NCBI GenBank assembly: GCA_028671895.1
Contig: CM053813.1
Location: forward strand, 7,378,001-7,442,000
Reading direction: 5' to 3'
DNA length: 64,000 bases
From: Oenanthe sinensis
Lineage: Eukaryota > Streptophyta > Magnoliopsida > Apiales > Apiaceae
Made by a program: the position numbers and the translations under genes
The notes under the pieces: model-generated
Told to the model about the DNA's origin: nothing
The model's input: only the letters and a program-made list of their open reading frames with translations
Databases searched by the model: none
Part shown: in pieces, positions 34,334-46,599 of the stretch
How positions within the stretch are numbered: the first letter of the stretch is position 1
Layout of the letters: the number at the start of each line of letters is the position of its first letter

Positions 34334-34740
34334 TCAAATATAGCTTTCATCTGTGTGGGCCTTGCTTAGTAGACATGTCATTAAATTTTCCTTCACATAA
34401 TTGAAATCATCCACATAAAAATTTCTTTTCCTTCCTTTAGTTAAGAGAATTTCACCAGATTCTTTGTTGGCTATGATACATGATCCAGTTGAAAACCACA
34501 CACCATTTTCATTATTACACAGTTGACTAATGCTCAACAAATTATGCTTCAATCCATAAACTAGTGCTATAGGTTCAATGATAACATTTTCACTTGCAAT
34601 AGAGCCATATCCCAGAGTAAAACCTTTGCTATTATCTCCAAAAGTAACTCATGGGTCATCCTTTTCTACAACTTTGTGAGTAGGGACATATCTCCAGTCA
34701 TGTGCCTAGAACATCTACTATCTAGATACCATAGATTTTT
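34334..34740 (-). pseudogene. pol: SIRE-like protease active site and pre-integrase
   Basis: The protease box reads WYLDSRCSRHMTGD (34692-34738). The family has DSG at the active site and here the Gly is Arg. It is followed by VTFGDNSKGFTLGYGSI and ALVYGLKHNLLSISQLC, then the open stretch 34552-34334 (NENGVWFSTGSCIIANKESG, ILLTKGRKRNFYVDD). This is the standard protease-to-integrase order. A stop lies in DDP-stop-VTFGD (about 34650). Confidence 0.88.
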
Positions 34741-34990
34741 CCTCATGTTTCCCTGCACACAATTAAAAACAATCAAGTTATTTTTGGTACCCAAGTTACC
34801 TTGGGTCCTCTTTTATTAGTTGTAGTCTGGGTCTTGGTTGTCAACTTTGGTTCCTTTTATTTTGGTGGGTTTAAATCCACTTTAACTTAGGGAGTTGACT
34901 TTTATGTCTTAGAGACCTTAGAACTTATGATAGAATTTTCATGCATATCATTGTCAACTTTAGGCATGTTCCATGGCATTCTAGGCATGT

Positions 34991-35236
34991 TCATATTTGC
35001 ATATGTGAATAATGGATTGAACATGTATGGAAATTGTGCACATGACATTGAGCATGTGGTACAACTAATATAGAAGACATGGAATTCATCAGCATAGGAT
35101 TAGTAAGCATGGCATTTGTAGACATGGTATGTGCACTTAAATCATTTGCATGTATGGAATTCTTTTCTTTCTTGCAATGCATAGACATGTGATTTACATT
35201 ACCACATTTAGCACACACCTTTATAGGTGCATACAT
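34991..35236 (-). pseudogene. gag: SIRE-like zinc knuckle before protease
   Basis: 81 open codons containing VCAKCGNVNHMSMHCKKE, a complete CX2CX4HX4C knuckle near residues 8-21, followed by Met/Asn-rich low-complexity sequence. A second knuckle between gag and protease is common in Sirevirus-type polyproteins. 34741-34990 between it and the protease has no long frame. Confidence 0.7.
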
Positions 35237-35355
35237 ATCAGGAGTGTAATTATTGTACTTATTTATGCCTACTTTCCCATTCCTATTCTTTTTCTTTTCT
35301 CAGACTTAGGGTGAATAATTTCAACAGGTGCTATCTTTTCCAATTTGAATTTTAA

Positions 35356-36030
35356 CTACTTCTTAGATAAACTACCAGTATTGATCTTTTCAACCTTAGT
35401 ATATACTTGATTTATGAGATCCTTTTCCTTAACAAATTTTATAGGGGTGCTAAATTTGTTCTTCTTGTTAACCATTGATGGTTTACTTGTCGATGGATGC
35501 TTATCAGTTGATTCAACATCAATCGATTGATAATCCTCACTAATCGATAGGGGATTAGCAGTCGATTGATCTTTATCCATTGAGGTGTTAACCAATGGCT
35601 TGCCTATTGATTTAGTGGATTCTCCTAAAATATTTAAACCCTGAACATCAATGATTTGTTTGGCAGTTTTAGCAGACCTATTCCATTTGTTAATGGTTTC
35701 AATTTCTCCATCCAGTTGCTCTTTTAACAATTGTTCTCTTCTTAAACTATTCAATATCTCATCTCTAGCATCCTTACTTTCCTGCTTGAATTTATCTAAA
35801 CAAACAAGTTCATTTTCAATAAATGCATTCCTCTCGGTTAAGGCATCAATCATGTTCTTTAACTTGAGGTTTTCTTTGTTTAGAGATTTCAGAGTGACAT
35901 GCAAATTGTACAATTCATTTGACATTTCATTGATGGTACTATTGCATTCATCTTTTGAAAACTCAGAAAAGGTAGTAGCTAATACCTGATTTGATGATGA
36001 ACTAGCTTCTTCATTTTGATGGTTGGCCAT
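35356..36030 (-). pseudogene. gag: SIRE-like gag C-terminal coiled-coil region
   Basis: 224 open codons. Residues about 25-120 form a strong heptad-like helical stretch (ELYNLHVTLKSLNKENLKLK, MIDALTERNAFIENELVCLD, LNSLRREQLLKEQLDGEIET), as seen in the long gags of Sireviruses. Residues about 140-190 are low-complexity with SID/STD tripeptides, again encoded by ATCAATCGATTGAT-type palindromes. The Met (MANHQNEEASSSSNQ) is probably internal to the ancestral polyprotein. Confidence 0.75.
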
Positions 36031-36105
36031 AAGTACTAGATTGATGAATTCTTCTGAATTATTGTCCTCAGCAGCCCAGTCTTTCTCCCCAGTAATAAAA
36101 TATTT

Positions 36106-36540
36106 TTATTTTTGCTTAAGAAGGTTAAAATATTTCTTTTTATAGTCAATGCCATCATATGGCTTTGCCTTCTTTTCTTGTTTTGGATTTTTGCACTCAT
36201 TTGAGAAATAATCAGCTAATCCACAGTTAAAATATTTGAATTTGGACCTATCAACCAAATTTTTGTTTTGATTGTCATTCCTGAACTGGGATCCATGACT
36301 TTGAGCATTTGAATTCCTTTTATATTTTAGTTTTGAGAACTTCCTTGACAGAAATGCAAGATGCTCATCAATCTCAACCAAATCATCTTGAGAGCATGCT
36401 TCATTTTCTTCACATTTGCCCTTTCCTTTTCCTTTGAATGATTCGTCAACAACATTACTGGCCACTAAGACAGAACCTTCTACACAGCCACTTTCACTAT
36501 TCCCTTCCTTGTCTTCATTTCCCTTTACCATAAAAGCCAC
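36106..36540 (-). pseudogene. gag: SIRE-like gag, basic region and damaged zinc knuckle
   Basis: Open frame containing the gag C-terminal half: DLVEIDEHLAFLSRKFSKLK, then a basic KRNSNAQSHGSQ stretch, then a knuckle reading YFNCGLADYFSNEC. The first Cys and the His of CX2CX4HX4C are both replaced by Tyr. It then runs NPKQEKKAKPYDGIDYKKKY, matching the family order before the coiled-coil region. Confidence 0.82.
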
Positions 36541-37112
36541 AGTCTTTTGCTTTCTTTGATTCTTCTCAATATCTTAATCTTGTTGAATTTCCAGCTCATA
36601 TGTCTTGAGAATACCATAAAGTTTCTCAAGATTGCAATCCTTGAAGTCATGAGATTGTCGAATGGAGACAGTCATTGCCTTCCATTCTTTTGGAAGAGAT
36701 CTAAGAAATTTTAGATTTGTATCCTCAGTTGCATAAACCCTATCATATAGCTTTAATCCATTTATTAACTTTTAAAATCTACTATAGGTGTCATTAATGA
36801 CCTCACCACTCTTGAAATGAAAAGATTCATACTTTTGAATCAGGAGTTGCATTTTATTCTTTCTAACCAGCTCAGTTTCTTCACGAAGAGTTTGAAGAGT
36901 ATCTCATACTTCTTTTAAAGTAGTACAGTTGATTACATTGTCAAACTTGTCTTTATCTAGACCATTGAACAGAATGTTCATGGCTTTTTTATCCCTGAGC
37001 ACCTCAGTTTCATCTTTTTCAGTAAACTCAGTGGTGAGTTTTGGAATGTGTTTATCAAAAGAAAGGGTTCCATATGGGTTCAAACCTGTGACTAATTTCA
37101 TAGGAACATAAA
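36541..37112 (-). pseudogene. gag: SIRE-like gag, capsid (UBN2-type) region, 5' truncated
   Basis: Reads in one minus-strand frame with three premature stops. KKAMNILFNGLDKDKFDNVI and NCTTLKEV are followed by a stop where Trp is expected. Then come DTLQTLREETELVRKNKMQL, YESFHFKSGEVINDTYSRF, a stop, LRSLPKEWKAMTVSIRQSHD and YGILKTYELEIQQD, then a stop. These are the hallmark phrases of copia gag. The N-terminal part is missing: gypsy LTR copy B starts at 37113. Confidence 0.88.
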
Positions 37113-40100
37113 TGTAACGTCCCCAAATCCGGGGTTAGGGATTTGAGTCGTCACATCACCATCCAATCATTTACAACCTGCAATAACTCAATACTCCAAC
37201 GAACACACATCATAGACCCCTCTCACTCACACACATACAGGTTATAGTCTTAGAAACGATAAACAAGTATCATTAGCTATTACAAACCAAATGTACTTAT
37301 TCAGGATCTCACGCTATCAATGATAACCCATACATGAAATAACATTAATAACTAGCTCAATACTAAAAACCTATTCAACTTACTTCTGCGGAATAATTCT
37401 GAACTGAACCACCTCAAATGAGAATATCTTACTTCCCTTCCTTGAAGTATGGAGCCAATCGAACACATTATCACTTCCTCTGAAATTTTTATTATAAAGC
37501 AAGAATGAGCGAAAGAATGCTCATCAAGTTATTCACCCAATTAGCTATGTGACTCTCATCCATGAATATGATAATCACTACTATCTCAATAGTATAACTT
37601 AAGTTTACCAGTATGATAAGCATAACAAAGTATCTTTCAACGATACAAATAGTCAGAGTTTTCTATTAAAAGTATTTATACTCAACATGAAGTTTAGAAG
37701 AATATAATTCGAACAATTTAGTTCAATATATAAAATAAGACACTATCGAATATAGTGTTACCACTCTTTCATACTTCCTCTGAAGCCTTTGAGATAAAAC
37801 CCAATGAACTTATTGCGTTCACAGTTTTGAAATAATAATATCAATAACTTAGCAAAATAGCATCAACTAAAGCTCTGCTAGACTCCCATAAATATACTAA
37901 GTACCCAGTTCAAGGTACTGTAATAATAGTTGCTTCTCATCATAAGAAAATCAAACCACTTAAACCCATACCACTTGTAAGGTTTAAATCCAGTAAAATA
38001 TTTTGAAGATTTATAAACTGTTTGGTATACATCATGTACCCGCTTAAGTTTTCAAAATAACTTTTCGTCAAAACATCTCGGCTGACCTGTTGTGTTGTGA
38101 TATATATAAAGAAAGTAAGAGTGAGTAATATAGCTCAGCAAGAATATATATAACTGTAAATATACTCTTTTTAAACATCGTTTAAAACTGCAATAATATG
38201 CACACTTTACATACCCTATGAGTTTGCAAAATAAACTTTTTGTAAAAGTAGTTTAAATGAGTACGAAGATCTCAACATATCAACCATTGACAACACCCTC
38301 GGTAAATCAGCTCATCGGCTTTCATTACGATGTTGCAGCACAATTCTAATTGGAAGAAGGGACTGTAATTGGAGCATCAACACGCCCGCTACCACACATC
38401 CACGATGATCAGTCGTAGCACGTGGCAGCCTTCATCAGCAACCTATGGAAGCCTTCTGTTTCTCTACATATAGAAGGGGGAGCCCAGGTACTCGCTACCG
38501 TTAATGGGTAATCACCATTGACCTCATAGGGGCCAAAGTGCTGGACCGTGCATCACTTGGCCTCTTACGCTAACTCTAAATCCACTGAATCAATCTATAA
38601 ATCTGGAACTGGAAATTAATCCAAGCTCCCCACGTATATCATACTTGTTAATAGACTTGTCTATCTAACCTGGAACCGGAAATTAATCCTAGTTCCCTAA
38701 GTATAACTCACTTGTTGATAGACTCTCATAGCTATGAGCATGTACTGTCAGATTAAGTGAGGCAGTCGCCTTACCACACAGCTAAGTTAACCTTCATCAT
38801 ATAATCTTCTTTCTCTAGGACTGAATTCATTTTGAAAACCATGACTCGAGAGTTTTGTCAGAAAACTCTCTTCTTTTGATAAGTTGAAAAAACTTGCTAC
38901 TGGGGCAATTAGTCACAAAACTTGATTGCTTTCGAGAAGTAAATAGTTATTCACTTCCTAGACCGAGTTCCCTATTTTTGATAAGTCTTAACGTAGTTTA
39001 TTCTTATTAAAAGAATAAAATAAAAAATTAAATTAAATATTATGGAGCTCTCGCTATTTTTAAATCATTTTCTGGAGGTCGGAAAATATTTAAAATAATT
39101 ATTGAAAGCTTCGAATAATTATTAAAGACCTAAAATAGTTCGTAAATGAATTTTAAATAATTAATAAATCCTTTTTATATATGAATATTCAAAATAAAAT
39201 TCCTTAATTAAATAAATATTAAAATAATATTTATTATCTCCATTTATTTCTTCTCATTAAAGAATTACAAAATATAACTATTTAAAATATTTATCAACGT
39301 TCTTTCGAAAATATCTGTCTCCGGCTTCTCCCGGATTGCGACAGTATTTCTTCAAAACCTTCCGACTCCCGGTCCACTTTTGAAACACAAGCTAGCTCTA
39401 TGCTTAGAGTTTTTCCTTCACCGATTTATACCTATAGTACTATATAGTATATAATCGAAGCATTTATGAAAGTTTTAACAATACATAAAACAATTCGTAC
39501 TTTTCAATATACAGTTATATCACAACAACAGTCTTTCGACAAAACAATAGTACATTAAGTATAAGTTTTGGAAACTTGTCTGGAGTCCAAGATACGTTCT
39601 CAGAGTTCCACTTGTTCCAGATTTTCTATCAATAGATATCATAATCTTGATTAGTACTCTAAATCCCATCAACTACTTATATTACTAATAAGTATAATCA
39701 CATAATGAGTCCAATTATGATAACTTCAATTTGGTACTTAATCTTTTTTACTTAACACTTATCTTACCCGGTATTCACCTCATCGGGTCTATCTTAACTA
39801 TTCGTATACCGTATTCTCAATGGCTTTTAATCTATTCCTTGACTCCAATACATAGTCATGTTATTCCTCAACATCCTTCGTGTTTTAACCGACTCCAAAT
39901 TCTCTTTTTATCTTGGCCAAAGTGGCTCGTCAAAACAGTGCCCCTAGCGTTGACTTTTCTGCATATTACTATTACGCGACTCGCACTCCAACATTTTTTA
40001 ATAAATCAGAAAATGCATAATTAAATATGAAACCACCTCAAGGAGCTTCTTGAGTTTTTGAAATATCAAAAATATTTTGATTTGGAACACATGAGCTTAA

Positions 40101-41957
40101 CTTGGTGAAATGCATTTTAAAAGTTGAGTCAACTACGGGGTTTTACTATATGTGCTAGTTTCACTAAAACGCTCATAACTCATTAAATGTTAACTCAATC
40201 GACACACCGTTTTCACGTGCACAATCTAGAGAATGTCTAGAATATAATCCATCAAAATTTTGGCCCTGAATAGAGGACTCATTTTCCCGAATGTCCAGAA
40301 CAGGGCAGTAGCTTCTCTAATGAATAGTGTCATGGCGCAACTTTAGTTTCGACATTTTTATAAAATCGAAAAATTAACATTTTAACACGAAACCTTTTTT
40401 CTGATCTTACAACTGTCCAAGGTATATATCATCCAGGTTTTATAATTTTAATCAACTCTCAAATAGTTCGTTTATAGCTTCAAAGTGAGTACAAGGCAGC
40501 AGTTTATGGTCTCCTTGCGCGACTTTTACTAAAACGGACTTATCTCCTAAACCGTAAATCGTATTGATATGATTCAAGCGTCAAAACAAACTATGAACCA
40601 AGATCTATGCAACCATGGTAAGTGGTGTCCAAAAATAATTTATTGAAAGTTCGTAAATCTTGTTCAAAACAGTCCTTAATCAAACGAGCATTACGACGAC
40701 TATAAACTTAACGTTTTCCGAATTTAATCAATTGAAATCCATTCACAACCAAGATAAATCATCAACATACTACTATGGTCATATCATCCAACTACTCATT
40801 TCATAAATTTTGACCAACAATATTCAACCATCAAGATTCAAACATTTAAAATCCAAACTCCATGAACTAACATGTACTTGAACAAAACTCAAACTCAAGC
40901 TTATAACTTAAAGTAAATCAAAGGGTGGGTGGAGTTTATACCTTTCTTGAATCCTTAAACATACTAACAAGAGCTTGTAAGCCTTAAGGGAGCCTTGATA
41001 TATGCTTATCATCCTTAAACTTGCAAGAGAAATCAAGAAACAAGTTAGTGAATTTTCGGAGATACTATTCACCCTCATTTTCTACATTTTCTTTACCCAA
41101 CCAAAACACCTCCAAAAATTATGAAATTAAATACGTACCTACCCTAGGATGTATAGAATGCCTGGGATGTTTCTTGGGATTTTTAAGTGTCAAGAAGTTG
41201 AAGAAAAAAAATCCGTTGAACCTCATGCCCGGTTTGTTCAGCAGAATGGTGAAATGGAGAGGGGGGACTTTTTCTTATTTGCTTACCTTTTTGTGTTGGT
41301 GTATTTGTGTTTGTATCATGTGTATGTATTGATACATGGCTGAATTTCTACACAAGTCTGGTTTGGTGGAGTGAAAGGGCAAGGCCAAGTATTTGAATCC
41401 ATGAATTAAGGATCTTGTTTTCTTCTTTTCCATGTTTTGTGGAACCATGTCTCTAACTAGTACTTGGTTACTTGGTTTGCTTGACTTGTTGACTTGGTTC
41501 ATCTCTAACCAATTTGGTTGCATGGTTCTTGCATGGGACTTCTCATTAGTCACTTATCATCCAACACTTAACTATTAATCCTCCACATAAGTTCGATTAA
41601 TTTCCGAAAGCTTTTCGTCATAGGAATTCTGTAGCGTAAATCCTTAATATTCCAAATACTCTAATTTGATTATAACCATGAACTTTATAAATTATAATCC
41701 TCTTGGTCACAAATTAATTCTCTTATTCCTCGATATCTCATAAATTACGAAACAATTAGTAAAAGTAAAAATCTTCGGATTCCGACTGCTTTTACATACA
41801 CTCATTTTCTTCATATAACAATATCACATCTTCGGTTTTTCGATGTTCCAACACTTACTTAGTGTGGGCTAAAAAGTTTTTCATAATCCGTAGAATCACT
41901 ATTCATCAGGATCGTTTATAAATAATAAAAATACGTCAAAAAATCTTGGTTATTACA
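37113..41957 (-). repeat. Ty3/gypsy LTR copy B (3' LTR, 4,845 bp)
   Basis: The plus-strand edges are TGTAACGTCCCC and GGTTATTACA. On the minus strand it starts TGTAATAACC and ends GGGGACGTTACA. The polypurine tract and pol end lie just beyond the right edge, so this is the 3' LTR of a minus-strand element. It aligns with copy A along its length. Contents are AT-rich repeats (about 39000-39300) and several chance frames, none with a domain. The LTR is unusually long, as known for some Tekay/Del chromoviruses. Confidence 0.88.
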
Positions 41958-41976
41958 GTCTACCCTCCTTAAAAGG
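41958..41976 (-). other. Polypurine tract of gypsy copy B
   Basis: On the minus strand CCTTTTAAGGAGGGTAGAC precedes the LTR start TGTAATAACC. It is the usual end of plant chromoviruses, following a GAGGACGGAAT-type stretch. Confidence 0.85.
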
Positions 41977-42400
41977 ATTCCGTCCTCGGAATCTAAACAA
42001 AAGTAACTAAGGGGTGTCTTTCGCCCTTTTCGATTCACCCATACACCCTTCCTGGTCTATGATTTTGTTTCTCCATACTTTCTCTTTCCGGTCATAGATG
42101 TCTACCAGTCATAAGATACATTTGGTTACCATCTCTATAATTTCTTATTCTATCACGTGCCTAGCATTCACATCGTTCTCTCGTAATATAGACGTAGGGC
42201 ACACGAGGTGTTTGTATTATAAATATTACGAAACAACGCCAACGTATATGCATTTTCCTATCATGCTTCAAGGCCTACTAGATTTAACGCCCTCGAGCTT
42301 AACTTCTCTCATTTCCCAAATCTCGTTACCACTTTCCGTGATAATATTTCTAGAAATATGAAGTCTCTCACTCCATGCTTTCTGTCTTCTCTGATTTCAT
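41977..42400 (-). pseudogene. pol: Gypsy copy B: C-terminal end of pol (integrase/chromodomain side)
   Basis: Minus-strand traces in broken frames: TSILREN (family VSMLRKY), DVNARHVIE (family SHVIEYEP), then IYDRKEKVWRNKII, matching the chromovirus ILDRKEKVLRNKxI box, and finally RFRGRNPF just before the polypurine tract. This identifies the element as a chromovirus of the Tekay/Del type. 42401-42783 is presumed pol but nothing can be read in it. All upstream domains are missing. Confidence 0.72.
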
Positions 42401-42783
42401 TAGTGTACCTGCAGTTTCCTTCTCAATACCCAAACATTTTCTCGTTCTTTGACTTAATCCTAATGTGAGAAAGATTGATATTTTTCTTCCGAAGAAAACT
42501 TTGTAAGGTGGCGTGGCTATATTCTGAATGTAATTATTCTCGAATAAAAACTATATCCGTAGTACGTTATTTTCCCAACTCCTTTCGATACCCAAGGCAT
42601 AAAATTTTTATGAAGAGCTAACCTTGCACGAGATTGTAATCAGAGATCCTTTTGTCGAATCTCATTGCAACAAAATTATCAGAGGGATTCAAAGATAAAT
42701 AAACTCACTTCCAAATGTATATGAGAAGAGGAAACTTTGATATGAATGAGAACAACCATATATGTACTTGTGATCGAAAGTAA

Positions 42784-43580
42784 ACAAGTTATAGGCACAA
42801 GGAAAGTTATAGGGGGTATTTGGTGGCGCCTCAACAGGGAAAATGGAGTACATGCGCAATAAAAAGGAAAGCTTAGGAGCAACAAAAGCTTAGGCGCAAG
42901 AAACACCTTTAGTGGCGCCTATACACTGCAGACACTCAATCAAGCGCAAGAAAGGACTTAAGAATTGTGAAGCAAATCAATTTTGATTGATTTGAAAAGT
43001 CTACACTATATAAAAACAAAATGACTGGTTCATTTTGATTCATGGATTTGTGGAAACACACAACCAACCAGAGAGATACAGAGTGACAATGGAAGCCGGA
43101 GAAGAAGAAGTCACAAAGTCATACATATACCTTCTTCACTGGAGTTTTATATTCTAGCTGGTTCATTATGTTGCAAATACATAGGGCTATTGTAAAACAC
43201 TCTTTGTTAGCTTGATTCCGTTAGTACAAACACATAGTCAAATATTGTATAGGAATTAAGTTATATCTCTTTGTAGAAGCAAAGAACTAATCTGTTCTTT
43301 GAAAACCAGTTATATTTTTAACTGGGTGTAGCAACCTCCGAGTATATATATAAAATATATATTCCCCGAATCTTGTCTCGTTTATTTTACTTGCTAATTT
43401 TTCTTGAACCTAATTCATTTATCCGGACACACAAAAAATTAGTAGGCAGCTCACCTAAACACTACAAATGACCAAACTCACTCTAAAGTAATAATTTATT
43501 TATCAGCAAATTCAGAAAAGAATTTAAATTATTGTGAGTATTTTATTCAACCCCCTTCTACGATACTTCAGGACCCAACA
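42784..43580 (+). repeat. 5' LTR fragment, copy 2
   Basis: Homology to the 3' LTR starts at AACAAGTTAT (compare 55658) and runs to CAGGACCCAACA. It keeps weak GGCGCCT half-sites and a TATA box CTATATAAAA (43006-43015). The left 0.9 kb of the LTR is gone, replaced by gypsy sequence. Confidence 0.87.
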
Positions 43581-43582
43581 AA

Positions 43583-43594
43583 TGGTATTAGAGT
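43583..43594 (+). other. Primer binding site, copy 2 (two mutations)
   Basis: TGGTATTAGAGT against TGGTATCAGAGC of copy 1. Both changes are C to T, as expected from decay of methylated cytosines. Confidence 0.8.
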
Positions 43595-43680
43595 CTACTA
43601 ATTGATATACAGATCAAGATCCACAACTCAGTGAAGCTCACCATGGCGAAGCTTTCTGGAAGTAAGAGGAGGCATTGTTA

Positions 43681-44075
43681 AATAAATTTAATTATAAACT
43701 TTTAATAAATTTATTTTATAAACTTTTATAAAATTTGTTTTATAAAATTTTATTAGTTTATGTTATAAATTTTAATTAGTTTATTTTATAAATTTTATAT
43801 GTTAAATTTATTTTATAAACTTTTATAAAATTTGTTTTATAAACTTTTATTAGTTTATGTTATAAATTTTAATTAGTTTATCTTATAAATTTTATATTAA
43901 ATTTATTTTATAAACTTTTATCAAGTTATGTTATAAATCTTAATTAGTTTATTTTATAAACTTAATAGTAAATTTATTCTTTAAACTTCTATAAAAAAAT
44001 TATAAACTTTCATTAGTTTATGTAATAAATTTTAATTAGTTTATTTTATAAATTTAATAAAGTCTAAAAATTTAA
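43681..44075. repeat. AT-rich array after the primer site, copy 2
   Basis: Same alternating TTTATTTTATAAACTTTTAT and TTATAAATTTTAATTAGTTT units as in copy 1 (4548-5070), about 0.4 kb, fewer units. Confidence 0.85.
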
Positions 44076-44889
44076 ATTTAGTTTTACAAAAGCCACTAAA
44101 GGAAGCTTAAGGAGTAGAAGATGAAGATTTTTCCGAGTATTGAAGACAATGAAAATTTACTGAAGATTATCCAATGAAGTTAATTCTGGAACAAGTTGAA
44201 GAAAAAGTGGTACTAATTTCCTCAAAGGTCTACTCCAAAAGATCCCACTGGTTATTCGGATGCTGGAAAAGAAGAGATTAAATTGGGTACAGTTTTTGGT
44301 TAATTTGAGTTGAATTTTTGGATAAAAAAATGTTAGGGGTTGAAGTAGTGAAGGAGAACAGACTAGACTACCTGGCATCTCTAAAAAAGCCATAAAGTTT
44401 ATTCTTCGGGGAGATTACAAGAGTTCATGTTAACACTGCAGATCATCTGTAACACAGGGATTACAGCCAACAGGGATTTAAGGATACAATTACATTGTCC
44501 GTAGAAGATCTGTATGTGCTGAAGGCCTGTGAACTAGAACAAGAGATGAAGAAGTTAATATTTGGTAAAGCAGGTTATTAGCATATCCACTGTATTTGTG
44601 ACCCAGAAACTAAATTTAATTGAATTCAAGGTTGAGAACCTCTGAACAGAAATGAAATAATCCAAGAAGCTGAATTGAAGATGTTGTAGCTCGAGGTAGT
44701 GGTCAAGGTGTTGTATGTGAATTTGACACTTTGGAATAACTTGAGAACTGGACTGCAAGTCAAGCTTGTAGGGCAACAGGAAGTTCAGTGACATCAGATT
44801 CCTAATTCTTAATCTAAGGTCGTTACATATAGATTCCATAAAGGAAATTTTGAAAAACAGTTCAAGAGGCGGTTGCAAGACAGGGATGG

Positions 44890-45186
44890 TTGGAAATCAA
44901 AGACAAGATCAGGGTTTTGCTACACAGTTTGAAGAAGCATGTACAAGAAAAAGATGACAGACACTGTGTTGGGTTAAAGCAGGAATCTCAAGCATTAGTG
45001 GGGATGCAACAAGGGAAAGCATTTATTGGTGAATTTAAATGCAAGGCTGATTATATCAGTGACAGTGATGAACCAAATGGATATCTGTCATCAATGACCA
45101 ACACTGGAGATGAATCACTAAGCACTTCACAGGTAGACATTCTAACTAGTATACATTTATCTAATTCAGAACTGCATGATTATTAA
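44890..45186 (+). pseudogene. Gag-side remnant, copy 2
   Basis: 98 open codons with KQESQALVGMQQGKAFIGEF, SDSDEPNGYLSSMTNTGDES and LSTSQVD, parallel to copy 1 (5825-6046). No domain is recognised. It may be the region just before protease. 44076-44880 matches copy 1 but has no frame, and 45187-45960 is non-coding AT-rich DNA. Confidence 0.5.
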
Positions 45187-45992
45187 GTTTTGAAATGTAT
45201 TATATTCATGTCAGCATGTTAGCATCTTAGGACTTAAATGCTTAATTGATTGCTAAGAATAAGATTGCATGCTAGGATTCATGAGTTTAATTAGTACATT
45301 TCATACTTGTTTATCCATGCAGTAAAATGAATATCTAGAATTGGATAGGGTGTTCTACACGGTTAGGTGTATTCCTGAATATTTGTTGGAACTTGATTTA
45401 AATTTTATGTGATTTAATACCTCTGCTAATGTTGTGAAAAGTGTTAATAGACAAACAGGTCATAGATCCGATATTTTATATTTGTTCTTACTTGAAATTG
45501 TTTATGTGCTTATTTTCATTTGATTTCCTCTCACTCACATAGTTGCACTTAAATGTTATATCAGATCATGTATTGCTTATTAGGGATAAGATGATTAAAA
45601 GATGGTAGAATTATCTAAGGAGTTAGTAAAATTTGTTGATTCAAGGCTTAATCTAAAACTGACTTAGGTAATTAGAGTTAATTAAAATGTTAGACAATGA
45701 CAGAAATAGGTTAGAAAGAATTAGTAATCTAATTGTTAGTTCTTCTATTCTATGTGCTTTTAGAAAATTATTGAATACCTATAAATCTGTTTGACATATG
45801 GCTAAAGTAGATAGTACTAATTTTTCTAATATGCATAATTGAAGTTATTGTTACCACTGTTGAAAGTAACATCTCTAACTCATCTGGACTCAATTGAAGT
45901 TGAGTACCAAGAAACTTAATCATTTGTGATTGCAGAGTATGTAACAAAAGATAAAAGTTATATGACTTCGTGACATTTATTGTTCGAGGCAT

Positions 45993-46256
45993 ATGATTAA
46001 GATTAAAAGTCTGACATCACAGTTGGTTGAGAAAGCCTACCCAACGGTAACCTTTGGAGATGACAGCAAAGGATGTACAACGGATTTGGCTATAATTATT
46101 TTTGGAATTGTCATCAGTGAAAGCATCTTTCTTGTCAACGGACTTAAGCACTATCTACATGGTACTAGGGAATTCTTTGTCAAGGTTTTCTGGAAATGTG
46201 TTGAAAAGGAAATGTGTTTGATTTCAAGCAAGAAAAATGGAAGCTCACTCATCTAA
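45993..46256 (+). pseudogene. Copia protease/pre-integrase remnant, copy 2
   Basis: 87 open codons. VTFGDDSKGCTTDLAIIIFG matches the copia VTFGDNSKGxTxGxG segment, and SESIFLVNGLKHYLHGTREF matches the DVxLVDGLKHNLLSVSQ segment that follows the protease. The protease active site upstream is not seen. Confidence 0.8.
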
Positions 46257-46599
46257 GAATGAAGAAGTTTGTTCGTAGCTGAAATGGAGTTTGTATGCAA
46301 AGGTGAAGTGAGTTTCTTAGTAAAGCTTCATCAGTAAAGAGTTAGCTATGGCAAAAGAAGCTCTCACACTTGGTGAACAAGACAATGGATTCTCTGATAA
46401 AGATGAAATTGGTGAGAGGATTACTTCATATAGAATTCAATCCAGAAGGACATTTTGAGGTACGTCACATATGGAAGTCAATAAAAATATCACACTGAAG
46501 CAAATTATGGCATGGAAGAAATATGCTTAGTGGTGGTTGATGACAACCCTAGTTAAACTTTGGTGTTGTTCGTGCATTCAACAAACAAAATTTCACAGA

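Noticed and set aside
35651..35989. 112-codon plus-strand frame
   Set aside because: Antisense to the gag coiled-coil region, whose minus-strand reading is clearly the real one.
41021..41343. Overlapping plus-strand frames with a hydrophobic Cys-rich end
   Set aside because: They lie inside gypsy LTR copy B, are not matched by an open frame in copy A, and have no domain.
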